Assembly (NCBI GenBank): GCA_002778705.1 | Contig: PFAM01000023.1 | Location: 97,232-133,579, forward strand | Direction: 5' to 3' | Length of the DNA: 36,348 nucleotides | Source: Candidatus Falkowbacteria bacterium CG10_big_fil_rev_8_21_14_0_10_37_14 | GTDB lineage: Bacteria > Patescibacteriota > Patescibacteriia > Patescibacteriales > Patescibacteriaceae | Shown: positions 8,305 to 15,956 of the stretch, piece after piece | Layout of the letters: each line of letters starts with the position of its first letter | How positions within the stretch are numbered: the first letter of the stretch is position 1 | Program-made: the position numbers and the translations under genes | The notes under the pieces: model-generated | The model's database searches: none | Seen by the model: only the letters and a program-made list of their open reading frames with translations | Told to the model about the DNA's origin: nothing

Positions 8305-8333
8305 TTGAAAAAGATTCATAAGGGCTGTAAGAT
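8305..8333 (+). promoter_or_regulatory. dnaB promoter
   Basis: TTGAAA (8305-8310), 17-nt spacer, TAAGAT (8328-8333), 23 nt before the dnaB ATG. Back to back with the Fe-S operon promoter. Confidence 0.5.
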
Positions 8334-8356
8334 AATAAAACGTTTCAAAATCCTTT

Positions 8357-9751
8357 ATGCCTGATAAATCTATAGGGAAATTACCACCACAGAATTTAGA
8401 CGCCGAACACTATGTGTTAGGTGGTTTATTAATTGATCAACAGGCTATTATTAAGGTAGCTGATGTTATCCTACCTGATGATTTTTATAAAGCTGCTCAT
8501 AGTCAAATTTACGAGGCTATTATTGAGCTCTACGGTAAGCACGAACCAATCGACCTCTTAAGTCTAACTGGTCGACTTGAAGAGCGTAATCGTCTAGAAG
8601 GTGTCGGCGGTCGTGCCTATATTGCCAATTTGGCTTCTTCAGTTGGTACTTCGGCTAATATTGAATACCACGCAGAAATTATTCATAAAAAAGCTACTCT
8701 TCGTAAATTAATTCGTGCCGCCACCGAAATTACCGAGATGGGTTACGATGAAGACGAAGACTTAGATAAACTTCTAGATTCCGCCGAACAAAAACTATTT
8801 AATGTCAGTCAAAAGTTTTTAAAACAGAGTTTTATTGGAATTGACAATTTATTAGCTGGTGCTTTTGATCGTATCGATGACCTACACAAACAGGCCGGTA
8901 AATTAAGAGGTTTAGCCACCGGCTTTGCCGATCTTGATAAACTCTTAGCTGGTTTACAAAAATCTGATTTAATTATTTTGGCCGCTAGACCGTCCGTCGG
9001 TAAAACATCTTTTGCTTTAGATATTGCTCGCCAAGTTGCTGTTATCAACAAAGCTCCTGTAGCTGTTTTTAGTTTGGAAATGAGTAAAGAACAATTAGTG
9101 GACAGGATGCTTTGTGCTCAGGCTGGCGTTTCTCTTTGGAAAATGCGTACCGGTAATTTATCTGATTCTGGTGATAACAACGACTTTTCTAAAATTGGTA
9201 TCGGTATGGGCGAACTAGCCGAAGCCCCTATTTTTATTGATGACACTGCCGGTGCTAATATTATGCAGATTCGCACTAAAGCCCGTCGTCTCCAAATGGA
9301 ACATGGTCTCGGTTTGATTATTATCGACTATTTGCAGTTAATGGAAGGTCGCGGTAATTATAAAGATAATCGTGTCCAAGAAGTATCAGAAATTTCTCGA
9401 TCCTTAAAAATAATTGCTCGTGAATTAAATGTTCCAATTTTAGCATTATCTCAGTTATCTCGTGCTGTAGAACAAAGCAAGCCAGCTATTCCAAAATTAA
9501 TGCATTTAAGAGAGTCTGGCTCTATCGAACAAGACGCCGATGTGGTACTATTTATTTATCGCAAACTAGCTGATCGTAATTTTGACGCCGAATCACTAAC
9601 CGAAGAAGAAAAATCTTCTGCTGAAATTCACATCGCCAAACACCGTAACGGTCCAGTCGGCAAAGTTCATGTCCGCTTTGATCAAAATACCGTCAGCTTT
9701 AAAAATGACGCCAATCGTCTCGGCATAGTAGACGACATTCCAGATTTCTAA
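8357..9751 (+). CDS. dnaB: replicative DNA helicase DnaB
   Basis: A hexameric 5'-3' helicase of the replication fork, 464 residues, the usual size. The N-terminal primase/loader-interaction domain begins LPPQNLDAEHYVLGGLL. The C-terminal RecA-like domain follows a LATGFADLDKLLAGLQKSDLIILAARPSVGKTS block (Walker A about 211-218), with Walker B IIIDYLQL at 321-328 and a SQLSRAVE...LRESGSIEQDADVV end motif. No intein is present. The ATG has no SD. It leads the plus-strand run dnaB-ybaB-recR-small ORF, and is divergent from the Fe-S operon. Confidence 0.96.
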   Translation: MPDKSIGKLPPQNLDAEHYVLGGLLIDQQAIIKVADVILPDDFYKAAHSQIYEAIIELYGKHEPIDLLSLTGRLEERNRLEGVGGRAYIANLASSVGTSANIEYHAEIIHKKATLRKLIRAATEITEMGYDEDEDLDKLLDSAEQKLFNVSQKFLKQSFIGIDNLLAGAFDRIDDLHKQAGKLRGLATGFADLDKLLAGLQKSDLIILAARPSVGKTSFALDIARQVAVINKAPVAVFSLEMSKEQLVDRMLCAQAGVSLWKMRTGNLSDSGDNNDFSKIGIGMGELAEAPIFIDDTAGANIMQIRTKARRLQMEHGLGLIIIDYLQLMEGRGNYKDNRVQEVSEISRSLKIIARELNVPILALSQLSRAVEQSKPAIPKLMHLRESGSIEQDADVVLFIYRKLADRNFDAESLTEEEKSSAEIHIAKHRNGPVGKVHVRFDQNTVSFKNDANRLGIVDDIPDF

Positions 9752-9785
9752 ACTTACAAACTTTATAAACTTTATAAACTTACTT
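9752..9785. repeat. TTTATAAA-type dispersed repeat before ybaB
   Basis: Three tandem imperfect units (ACTTACAA, ACTTTATAA, ACTTTATAA, ACTT) fill the gap between the dnaB stop and the ybaB ATG. Same family as the repeats before iscS and the DUF3467 gene. Confidence 0.65.
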
Positions 9786-9786
9786 T

Positions 9787-10071
9787 ATGTTCAACAAACT
9801 AAAACAAATCAAAGACTTACGCAATCAAGCTAAAACCATGCAAAACGCTTTAGCTGAAGAGATTATTAATGTTAACCACAAAGGCATCGCTTTAAAAATC
9901 AACGGCAATATGGAGGTCTTGTCAATTAGCATTAGCGAACAAGCCAAAAATAATTTAGAAAGCAATTTAAAAGATTGTTTCAATGAAGCTATCAAAAAAA
10001 CTCAAATAGCCATGGCTAAAAAAATGCAATCCATGGGTAATATGCCAGGTCTTTCCGATTTATTAAAATAA
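9787..10071 (+). CDS. ybaB: YbaB/EbfC-family nucleoid-associated protein
   Basis: A 94-residue DNA-binding protein of the YbaB/EbfC family, which forms dimers that bind DNA like tweezers and help organise the nucleoid. Seen: an N-terminal helix FNKLKQIKDLRNQAKTMQ, a central strand-rich part NGNMEVLSISIS, and a C-terminal MAKKMQSMGNMPGLSDLLK close to the family ending. Location directly before recR is the conserved arrangement in many bacteria (often dnaX-ybaB-recR); here dnaB takes the upstream place. The ATG lacks an SD and is preceded by the dispersed repeat. Confidence 0.92.
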   Translation: MFNKLKQIKDLRNQAKTMQNALAEEIINVNHKGIALKINGNMEVLSISISEQAKNNLESNLKDCFNEAIKKTQIAMAKKMQSMGNMPGLSDLLK

Positions 10072-10088
10072 CACAGGCTCACAATTAA

Positions 10089-10706
10089 ATGTTATACCCC
10101 GCTTCCATCCAAAAATTAATAGAACTTTTAAGTAATTGGCCCTCAGTTGGTCCTAAAACTGCCGAACGCTATGCTTTATTTTTACTTAAACAGCCTCAAG
10201 GCTACTTAAGTGATTTATCCAAAGCCTTAGAGGTTGTAAAACAAGGTTTAGTTATCTGCCAACATTGTCGTCGCATAACCGATCAATCTCCCTGTTCTAT
10301 TTGTACCAATAATCAACGTGATCCACACCTACTCTGCGTTGTAGCAGAAACTAAAGATTTATTAGCCATAGAAAATACCGGTCGTTTTAAGGGCTTATAT
10401 CATGTTTTGGGTGGCGTTATTAACAGTGTTCGTCATACAGCCCCTAGTGAAAGTGGCTTAAAAAAATTAGTAGAAAGAATTAGCTCAGGGCAAATAACTG
10501 AGGTTGTTTTAGCTTTAAATCCAGATATTGATGGCGAAACCACTTGTTTATATTTATCCCGACTTTTATCAAAATTCCCTGTTCGCCTCACTCGGTTAGC
10601 ACGTGGTTTACCGACTGGGGCTAGCTTAGAATATGCCGATGAAAATACTTTGGCACACGCCTTTCATAATCGCAAAGATTATCAATCAACTTGGGAAAGT
10701 TTTTAA
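10089..10706 (+). CDS. recR: recombination mediator RecR
   Basis: A 205-residue RecFOR-pathway protein that helps load RecA at single-strand gaps. Domain order is standard: N-terminal helix-hairpin-helix LSNWPSVGPKTAERYALFLL, the four-cysteine zinc site (C57-x2-C60, C69-x2-C72), then a Toprim domain starting at CVVAETKDLLAIENTGRFKGLYHVLGG with a LNPDIDGETT acidic motif, and the LPTGASLEYADENTLAHAF end. Full length. Seventeen nt after ybaB, so probably cotranscribed. No clear SD. Confidence 0.96.
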   Translation: MLYPASIQKLIELLSNWPSVGPKTAERYALFLLKQPQGYLSDLSKALEVVKQGLVICQHCRRITDQSPCSICTNNQRDPHLLCVVAETKDLLAIENTGRFKGLYHVLGGVINSVRHTAPSESGLKKLVERISSGQITEVVLALNPDIDGETTCLYLSRLLSKFPVRLTRLARGLPTGASLEYADENTLAHAFHNRKDYQSTWESF

Positions 10707-10726
10707 CTATATAGGAGCTCTTTACA

Positions 10727-11077
10727 ATGATCGACCGAGATTATCTTTATCAAAGTAGTGTTAACGCTATCGCTTTAGAGTTGTCCATACTTCCAGAAGC
10801 TCTATCACCATTAAGCAGACAACTATGTCAACGACTCACAGAAACTGGTATTAAAATTTTATTAGCTATTGCCGATGCATTAGACCGTCAATTAATTTAT
10901 GAGCAAACTATCGCCGATTTAGGCGGTAACGAAATTAGCGACCAGTTACTGTTAACAGCCACAGAAAGCTTACTGACTTCTATCAAACTAAAACAGTTAA
11001 GTTTTCAACTTCAGTGTAATGATATTCACAGTCAAGTTATACGCTATAATGTTGAATATCAGGCCTTGTGCCAATAA
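10727..11077 (+). CDS. small helical protein of unknown function
   Basis: A 116-residue protein that I do not recognise. It is predicted mostly helical, slightly acidic, with no transmembrane segment, signal peptide or metal motif. It has one of the few clear SD sequences in the window (AGGAG about 11 nt before the ATG), starts 20 nt after recR and ends just before a strong terminator, so it is a real final gene of the dnaB-ybaB-recR run. A link to DNA maintenance is only guilt by association. Confidence 0.75.
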   Translation: MIDRDYLYQSSVNAIALELSILPEALSPLSRQLCQRLTETGIKILLAIADALDRQLIYEQTIADLGGNEISDQLLLTATESLLTSIKLKQLSFQLQCNDIHSQVIRYNVEYQALCQ

Positions 11078-11082
11078 ATCAA

Positions 11083-11116
11083 ACACCCAAATCTTTTCAG
11101 ACTTGGGTGTCTTTTT
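11083..11116 (+). terminator. intrinsic terminator after the dnaB-recR run
   Basis: Stem ACACCCAA / TTGGGTGT with an inner TCT/AGA pair, followed by CTTTTT, 6 nt after the stop of the small ORF. Confidence 0.85.
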
Positions 11117-11151
11117 ATAAAAAATAACTCCTAATATCTAGAAGCTATTTT
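11117..11151 (-). terminator. intrinsic terminator of rplU (convergent)
   Basis: On the minus-strand RNA 11151-11139 pairs with 11133-11121 as a 13-bp stem with two G-U wobbles and a 5-nt loop. The downstream arm ends in UUUU and continues UUAUAA. The plus-strand version has two mismatches instead of wobbles, so it points to the minus strand. Confidence 0.55.
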
Positions 11152-11167
11152 TAAGATTGGTAATAAA

Positions 11168-11482
11168 TTACGCGATGGTGTTAATTTTAATCTTGGTAAA
11201 AGCTTGACGATGACCAACGCTTTTCTTGTAGCGAACTTTAGACTTGTATTTCACGACCAAAACCTTATCACTTCGTCCTTGTTCCACAATTTCCGCTTCA
11301 ACCTTTTCACCTAATGAAGGATGACCCAAAAGCACTTCTCCGCTTTCAGAATCACCGGTCAATAAAGTTTCCAGTTTCAATTTGGCGCCACCGTCGCCTT
11401 CTAATTTTTCTACTTTAACTGTCTGGCCTTCCTTAACTTTGTATTGTTTGCCACCAGTCTTAATTACTGCCATTTTAGCCAT
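11168..11482 (-). CDS. rplU: 50S ribosomal protein L21 (bL21)
   Basis: A 104-residue protein beginning MAKMAVIKTGGKQYKVKEGQTVKVEKL, diagnostic for bL21, with the C-terminal KYKSKVRYKKSVGHRQAFTKIKI rRNA-binding tail. Met4 is an alternative start that would match the usual family length better. No SD. It has its own promoter inside the end of the upstream WecA-like gene and its own terminator. Unlike most bacteria, no rpmA (bL27) follows it; the next sequence is the convergent terminator and the end of the recR run. Confidence 0.96.
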   Translation of the reverse strand: MAKMAVIKTGGKQYKVKEGQTVKVEKLEGDGGAKLKLETLLTGDSESGEVLLGHPSLGEKVEAEIVEQGRSDKVLVVKYKSKVRYKKSVGHRQAFTKIKINTIA

Positions 11483-11511
11483 ATCTTTGATATTTATGAT
11501 TTGATTAAGAT

Positions 11512-11540
11512 AATTTAACTCTTTTGACGTTTTTTGTCAA
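11512..11540 (-). promoter_or_regulatory. rplU promoter inside the end of the WecA-like gene
   Basis: Minus strand TTGACA (11540-11535), 17-nt spacer, TAAATT (11517-11512). The -10 overlaps the TAA stop of the upstream gene. The predicted leader is about 20-25 nt. Confidence 0.6.
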
Positions 11541-12549
11541 GCAACCAGTTTAAGCCTATAATTAGCCCAGCTGCCACCAATAACAACAGCCCTAAGGCAC
11601 TTAATTTACCTTTAGATTGTAAAAATAAAGCTGACAAGCCAAAAAATAAAGCAAAAACATAAAAAACTAAAGAAGTCTGCTGAGGTGATAGCCCAACATC
11701 CATTAAACGATAATGTAAATGTTTACGATCTGACGACCGAAAAGGATTGCTACCAGCCCATAAACGTCTAATAATAGTCCAAGCTACATCTAAAATTGGT
11801 ACTCCCATTATTAATAACGCCAACGCAATTTTACCGCCAGAAATAATAGATAACACCCCTAAAACAAACCCGATTAAAAGCGATCCGCTCTCTCCTAAAA
11901 AAATCTTAGCTGGAGCCCAATTACGTAACCAAAAACCGGCTACAGCACCAGCAAAAATCAAAGCTACCCAAGCAATGTCTGGCTGATACCATCTTGTGGT
12001 TATTGTAAACAAGAAAATTATCAAGGCTCCAATCACACCCACTCCAGACACCAATCCATCCACGCCATCCAATAGCTTAGTGGTGTACATCATACCTAGT
12101 AACCACAAAGAAATAATTAAAGCACTTAACCAATCACTTAAATAAACAAAACCGCCAAACGGATTAGTAATTTTTTCAATATTCACTCCACCAGCTAAGA
12201 CTGCTAAAATTGCTAAAAGTGGAAAAGCTAATTGCTTCATTGGTGACAATTCATACTTATCATCCAAAACTCCCCCCAGCACTAAAATACCTCCACCCGC
12301 CAAAACTCCTAGCCAGTGATACATTGTTAAGTTACCTGCTGACACATACCTATAACTCAAAATTAAAACTATCACAGTCGATAAAAAAATTGCTACACCA
12401 CCAGCCAGTGGCGTAGGTTTGCTATGTGCATGGCGTTCTCTCGGCCAATCCAATAATTTATAATGCCAAGCCAATTTCTCTATTCCCACAGTTAAAACTG
12501 CCGCCAACAAAAAACTAAGTAAACTTCCTACAATATAAGTTATAATCAT
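11515..12549 (-). CDS. WecA/MraY-family polyprenyl-phosphate sugar-1-phosphate transferase
   Basis: A 344-residue polytopic membrane enzyme with about 10-11 hydrophobic segments. The family transfers a sugar-1-phosphate from a UDP-sugar to a polyprenyl phosphate to start glycan synthesis. Seen: KPTPLAGGVAIF, the LDDKYELSP aspartate pair, TKLLDGVDGLVSG, IFLGESGSLLIG and the loop DRKHLHYRLMDVGLS. The HLHYRL loop points to the WecA/TagO branch rather than MraY. Two family positions differ: the usual NAxNxxDG reads YTTKLLDG, and the Mg-binding aspartate of FxGDxGS is glutamate here. Its ATG overlaps the TGA of the Clp-like gene (ATGA), an unexpected pairing of envelope and proteostasis genes. Confidence 0.88.
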   Translation of the reverse strand: MIITYIVGSLLSFLLAAVLTVGIEKLAWHYKLLDWPRERHAHSKPTPLAGGVAIFLSTVIVLILSYRYVSAGNLTMYHWLGVLAGGGILVLGGVLDDKYELSPMKQLAFPLLAILAVLAGGVNIEKITNPFGGFVYLSDWLSALIISLWLLGMMYTTKLLDGVDGLVSGVGVIGALIIFLFTITTRWYQPDIAWVALIFAGAVAGFWLRNWAPAKIFLGESGSLLIGFVLGVLSIISGGKIALALLIMGVPILDVAWTIIRRLWAGSNPFRSSDRKHLHYRLMDVGLSPQQTSLVFYVFALFFGLSALFLQSKGKLSALGLLLLVAAGLIIGLNWLLDKKRQKS

Positions 12550-15272
12550 AAAGATTTGGCTTTCTCTACCACGACTTCACCAGCTTCATTAATAACCACT
12601 AAATCTCGTCGTGCCAGTTCACCACTTAAAATCTTATTTGCTATAACATTTTCTATTTGATCTTGCAAGAGGCGTCGTAGTGGTCTAGCACCAAACTCTG
12701 GATGATAACCCTTAGCAGCTAAAATAGCTAATCCCTTCTTGTCCACCGATAATCGCATACCTTTGTTCGCCAAAAGTTTTCCTAATTGATCAATCAAAAG
12801 TTTAGTAATAGCTATAACCTCAGTTATTGCTAACGGTTTAAACAACACCACTCCATCAAAACGATTAACTAATTCTGGTCGCATTACTTTCATTAGCTCT
12901 TGATCAATAAGTTGCTGTTTTAAAGCCGTTAAATCTTGCCCAGATTCTACAGCCTGTTTAATCGCCAGTGATCCAATGTTAGAAGTAGCAATAATTATAG
13001 TATTAGTAAAATCAACTGTATTCCCTTGTCCATCGGTCAAGCGTCCGTCATCAATCACTTGTAAAAATAAATCAAATACTCCCGGATTAGCCTTTTCTAA
13101 TTCATCTAATAAAACTAAAGCGAATGGAGCTTGCCTTACCTTTTCAGTTAAATAACCCTTAGATCCATTAGGTGTCCCTATCATTTTAATCACTGCATCT
13201 TCACCTTGATATTCCGACATATCCAAACGAATCATGGCGCTTTCAGATCCAAAATAGTTATCTGCCAAAACTTTAGCTAATTCTGTCTTACCTACACCAG
13301 TAGGTCCCAGGAATAAAAAAGTAGCAATCGGTCGCTTGTTATCACGCAATTCCGCCCTAGCCCGCCTCAAACTCTCCGCGACCATTGACACCGCCTCTGT
13401 CTGTCCCACAATCCGCTCATGCATTTTATTTTCCAAGGCTAGAAGAGCTTGCCCTTCTTCATGATTAACCTGACTCACCGGAACTTTTAAATCACGACTA
13501 ACTAATACCGCTACATCTTCACCCGTCACCGTTGTTTTGAACCCACGCTCATGAGCTACACCAGCCACAGTTTTTTCCAAAATTACCAAGGCCTTAGCCG
13601 GTAAATACTCGCTATGTTCTAATTTAGCGGTTAAACGCACTGCTTCAGCTATCGCTTCATAATTAATAAACACTTTATAATGATTTTCTAAAAAGCTGAC
13701 CTTAGATTCCAACATGCAAATAGCTTTATTAGCTTCAGGCTCTTCGATAGGTATCATCATTAACAATCTAGCTAAAGCGCTCCCCTCCACAAAACGTCGA
13801 TAATTTTCTTCACTAACAGTAGCCACACAAAATAACAATCGACGATCTAAAGCATCGGCTAAAATTCCAGCGGCATCCAAACTAGAAGCTCCACCAGCTG
13901 TTAAACCTAGCAACTCTTCTAAATTCGGCAAATGAATAATACAATTACCAGCCGTAGCTACCTCATCTATTAGCCTAATTAACTGTTGCTCAGCCGCTTC
14001 TGGAGCTAACCCCCCTAACAATCTAGCCGCATCAACCGTCAGTAATCGTTTATCTCTAAACTCTAATGGAACTTGTTCTAAAACCATTAGTTGTGCCAAA
14101 CCACCTACAATGGTTCTTTTACCAACTCCAGGGGGTCCTACCAATAACAATCCTGCTTGTCCACTGGCCATTGCGGTTAAAACTGTTTCCAACTCTGTTT
14201 CACGCCCAACGCACAACGGCAAACGACCATACTTAGCCGACACCGTTAGATCTTCGGCCAAACTATCTACCAGCGGTGTCGCTAAAGCCGTATAGGCACG
14301 GTCCATGGTGTTCCCAGGTTTAAAACGCGCCGCATGCCTAAAAGATTTATAATTAATTTTTAATCTCTCTTGAGTATTAAACCACTGCGTTAAATTACTT
14401 AATTTATTTTGTTCAATTCCTGAATCATAGAGTACTTCAGACAAAACTGGATCCGCCTCCATAGCCGGTAACCACAAATCAACAACTTCAATTTGTTGAC
14501 GTCCTTCTCTAAGCGCAGAAGCCAAACCTTGTAAAATAATTCTGTCAAATCCAGGCGCAAAATTTATTGCTCCGCTAGACATCCCTAAAAGCTCCACCTG
14601 ATGTCTTAGTTTTGTTGCTAACACCTGTGGCTCAAAAGTTAAACGCGATAACCAATGTTTAGCCTGAATACTTTCTCCAAGCATTACAAACCAAAAATGT
14701 AATGGTGTCACTTTAGACTGTCCCAAATCACCGACCCAAACATAAGCTTTCTCCAGACTATTCAGCAACTCCATAGATAAACAATCGGCTGCATTCTTTA
14801 GTTTTTTTCCACTAATACTATTCCAATCTCTCGTTTCATCTAAAACAGCATTGGTCGCTGTTTGTTTTATTTTAATAACTTCCTGCTCTCGCACATACAA
14901 ACGAAACACAATAAATAAATCTAAAAATCCGGTCAACCAAAACCACAAAACTAGTGGATCTTTACCTTCTACTATATTTTGAAAATCTAAATTAGTATTA
15001 CTAATTTTATACAACCACCAAGCTAAAGCAAACGCCCCGCTTAAACCAATAACAATCAACAAAAAATCCAAAAAACTATAAATTCGCTCCCTCATACGCC
15101 GCAAAAAAATGGACCCACGAGTAACCGGCAAAGAAAAATAATAAACCACATCGCCACAAATCAATCCATTGCCTAGACCGTGACAAACAGCACACAATTT
15201 ATTTTCCACTCGTCCCGATCCATTGCAAATCACACAACGCACTGGAATTAGCTCGGTTATATTTTTCAGCAT
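12546..15272 (-). CDS. membrane-anchored Clp/HSP100-type double AAA+ ATPase
   Basis: A 908-residue protein. Order seen: an N-terminal zinc-ribbon-like motif CVIC...CAVC (C13, C16, C27, C30); two transmembrane helices (about 67-88 and 107-125); a Clp-N-like helical region (about 155-300); AAA1 (about 350-590); AAA2 (about 620-900). AAA2 is intact: GPTGVGKT (656-663), Walker B LVLLDE (719-724), sensor TSN, arginine-finger region RPELVNRF, and sensor-2 GARPLRR. AAA1 looks degenerate: Walker A reads GPPGVGKR and the Walker B position reads CIIHLPN without the D-E pair. A ClpC/ClpB-type unfoldase tethered to the membrane is the best reading; no ClpP is nearby. Its leader resembles that of dnaK, suggesting stress control. 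No SD at normal spacing. Confidence 0.88.
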   Translation of the reverse strand: MLKNITELIPVRCVICNGSGRVENKLCAVCHGLGNGLICGDVVYYFSLPVTRGSIFLRRMRERIYSFLDFLLIVIGLSGAFALAWWLYKISNTNLDFQNIVEGKDPLVLWFWLTGFLDLFIVFRLYVREQEVIKIKQTATNAVLDETRDWNSISGKKLKNAADCLSMELLNSLEKAYVWVGDLGQSKVTPLHFWFVMLGESIQAKHWLSRLTFEPQVLATKLRHQVELLGMSSGAINFAPGFDRIILQGLASALREGRQQIEVVDLWLPAMEADPVLSEVLYDSGIEQNKLSNLTQWFNTQERLKINYKSFRHAARFKPGNTMDRAYTALATPLVDSLAEDLTVSAKYGRLPLCVGRETELETVLTAMASGQAGLLLVGPPGVGKRTIVGGLAQLMVLEQVPLEFRDKRLLTVDAARLLGGLAPEAAEQQLIRLIDEVATAGNCIIHLPNLEELLGLTAGGASSLDAAGILADALDRRLLFCVATVSEENYRRFVEGSALARLLMMIPIEEPEANKAICMLESKVSFLENHYKVFINYEAIAEAVRLTAKLEHSEYLPAKALVILEKTVAGVAHERGFKTTVTGEDVAVLVSRDLKVPVSQVNHEEGQALLALENKMHERIVGQTEAVSMVAESLRRARAELRDNKRPIATFLFLGPTGVGKTELAKVLADNYFGSESAMIRLDMSEYQGEDAVIKMIGTPNGSKGYLTEKVRQAPFALVLLDELEKANPGVFDLFLQVIDDGRLTDGQGNTVDFTNTIIIATSNIGSLAIKQAVESGQDLTALKQQLIDQELMKVMRPELVNRFDGVVLFKPLAITEVIAITKLLIDQLGKLLANKGMRLSVDKKGLAILAAKGYHPEFGARPLRRLLQDQIENVIANKILSGELARRDLVVINEAGEVVVEKAKSL

Positions 15273-15280
15273 ATGTGCAT

Positions 15281-15383
15281 TTTATCTCCACGAAAGTTTA
15301 TCTTAGCGAAGGCTGAAACCCACGTTTAAAAACTCTCCAGATAGTAATAACGCTTCTACCACAATTAACTTAATTAAAATTAG
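15281..15383 (-). promoter_or_regulatory. leader shared with dnaK, upstream of the Clp-like gene
   Basis: On the minus strand the blocks AATTTTAATTA, TTAATTG, GTAGAA, TTATT, CTA, TGGAGAG and TGGAGATAAAAT occur in the same order as upstream of dnaK (32556-32631). A GGTAG/CTATC hairpin matches GCAGTAG/CTACTGC of the dnaK copy. This copy carries about 30 extra nt between TGGAGAG and TGGAGATAAAAT. Whether it is a promoter, operator or RNA element cannot be settled by eye. Confidence 0.6.
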
Positions 15384-15424
15384 CGATTTTAAACTACTCG
15401 CCACCGTTTTTTATATTTATTTTC

Positions 15425-15787
15425 TCAAGACAATTGATAAAAAATTTGGCTAGCTAAAAATATTGGCAACACCAGCCAAATTACTACAGCCACTAAACAT
15501 ACAGCTAACCAACACAACCACGCTAAAAATCTTAAGATGGTTTGTACCAAACGAACAAAAAAACTTATTAAACGACTAACCCAATCTCGTTGACCATACA
15601 TTGGCACCAACAAATTTTTAAACCAAACCCCAGGATTAAGCCACTGCCATTCATCTGCTAAAAATTTTACTAGACCTCGAATTGCCGACCACAGACCTTT
15701 ACCATACCACCATAAAGGGAAATACAATAAAGATCCTAGCCAATCAAAAACTAAACGCCCTGCGTAATAAATAAAACTTTTCGACAT
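15425..15787 (-). CDS. small tryptophan-rich membrane protein, unknown
   Basis: A 120-residue protein, not recognised. It is unusually rich in Trp, Leu and Phe. It has two or three hydrophobic segments: a weak one at about 12-40, and a strong C-terminal one at about 83-117 that could form two helices. No catalytic motif or signal peptide is apparent. It is first of the run leading to the Clp-like ATPase, with 152 nt between them, and may share function with it at the membrane (inference). Its last codons (IFYQLS) are repeated in a remnant 490 nt upstream, suggesting a past tandem duplication. No SD is seen before the ATG at 15787. Confidence 0.7.
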   Translation of the reverse strand: MSKSFIYYAGRLVFDWLGSLLYFPLWWYGKGLWSAIRGLVKFLADEWQWLNPGVWFKNLLVPMYGQRDWVSRLISFFVRLVQTILRFLAWLCWLAVCLVAVVIWLVLPIFLASQIFYQLS

Positions 15788-15805
15788 AAACGCCTTTTGC
15801 CGTGG

Positions 15806-15820
15806 TGTATGCGGGAGTCT
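15806..15820. repeat. second copy of the dispersed GTATGCGGG repeat
   Basis: GTATGCGGGAGTCTC, one mismatch to the copy inside the first gene of the window (2166-2180). Here it lies in the leader of the small membrane gene. Confidence 0.5.
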
Positions 15821-15916
15821 CTTGACCTTACCACAGCTCGGTTAATTAAAATTTATGATTATTCACTCTTTGCTATCTTCTTTTCACTCTTTAGTTTTTT
15901 ATTTGTGTTTCTTTTC

Positions 15917-15943
15917 TTAAAATAATTGATAAAAAATCTTCAT
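15917..15943 (-). pseudogene. possible collapsed duplicate of the small membrane gene
   Basis: A mini reading frame of 8 codons (MKIFYQLF, stop) just after a TATAAT box. Its last codons and the following bases match the 3' end of the intact gene (IFYQLS stop; AATTGATAAAAAAT identical on the plus strand). It reads as a promoter plus start plus tail with the middle lost. Confidence 0.35.
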
Positions 15944-15947
15944 CTCT

Positions 15948-15956
15948 ATTATACCA
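15948..15956 (-). promoter_or_regulatory. extended -10 promoter upstream of the small membrane gene
   Basis: Minus strand TGG-TATAAT. The -35 position reads TTTTTT. It would transcribe the remnant and then the small membrane gene with a leader of about 155 nt. Confidence 0.45.
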
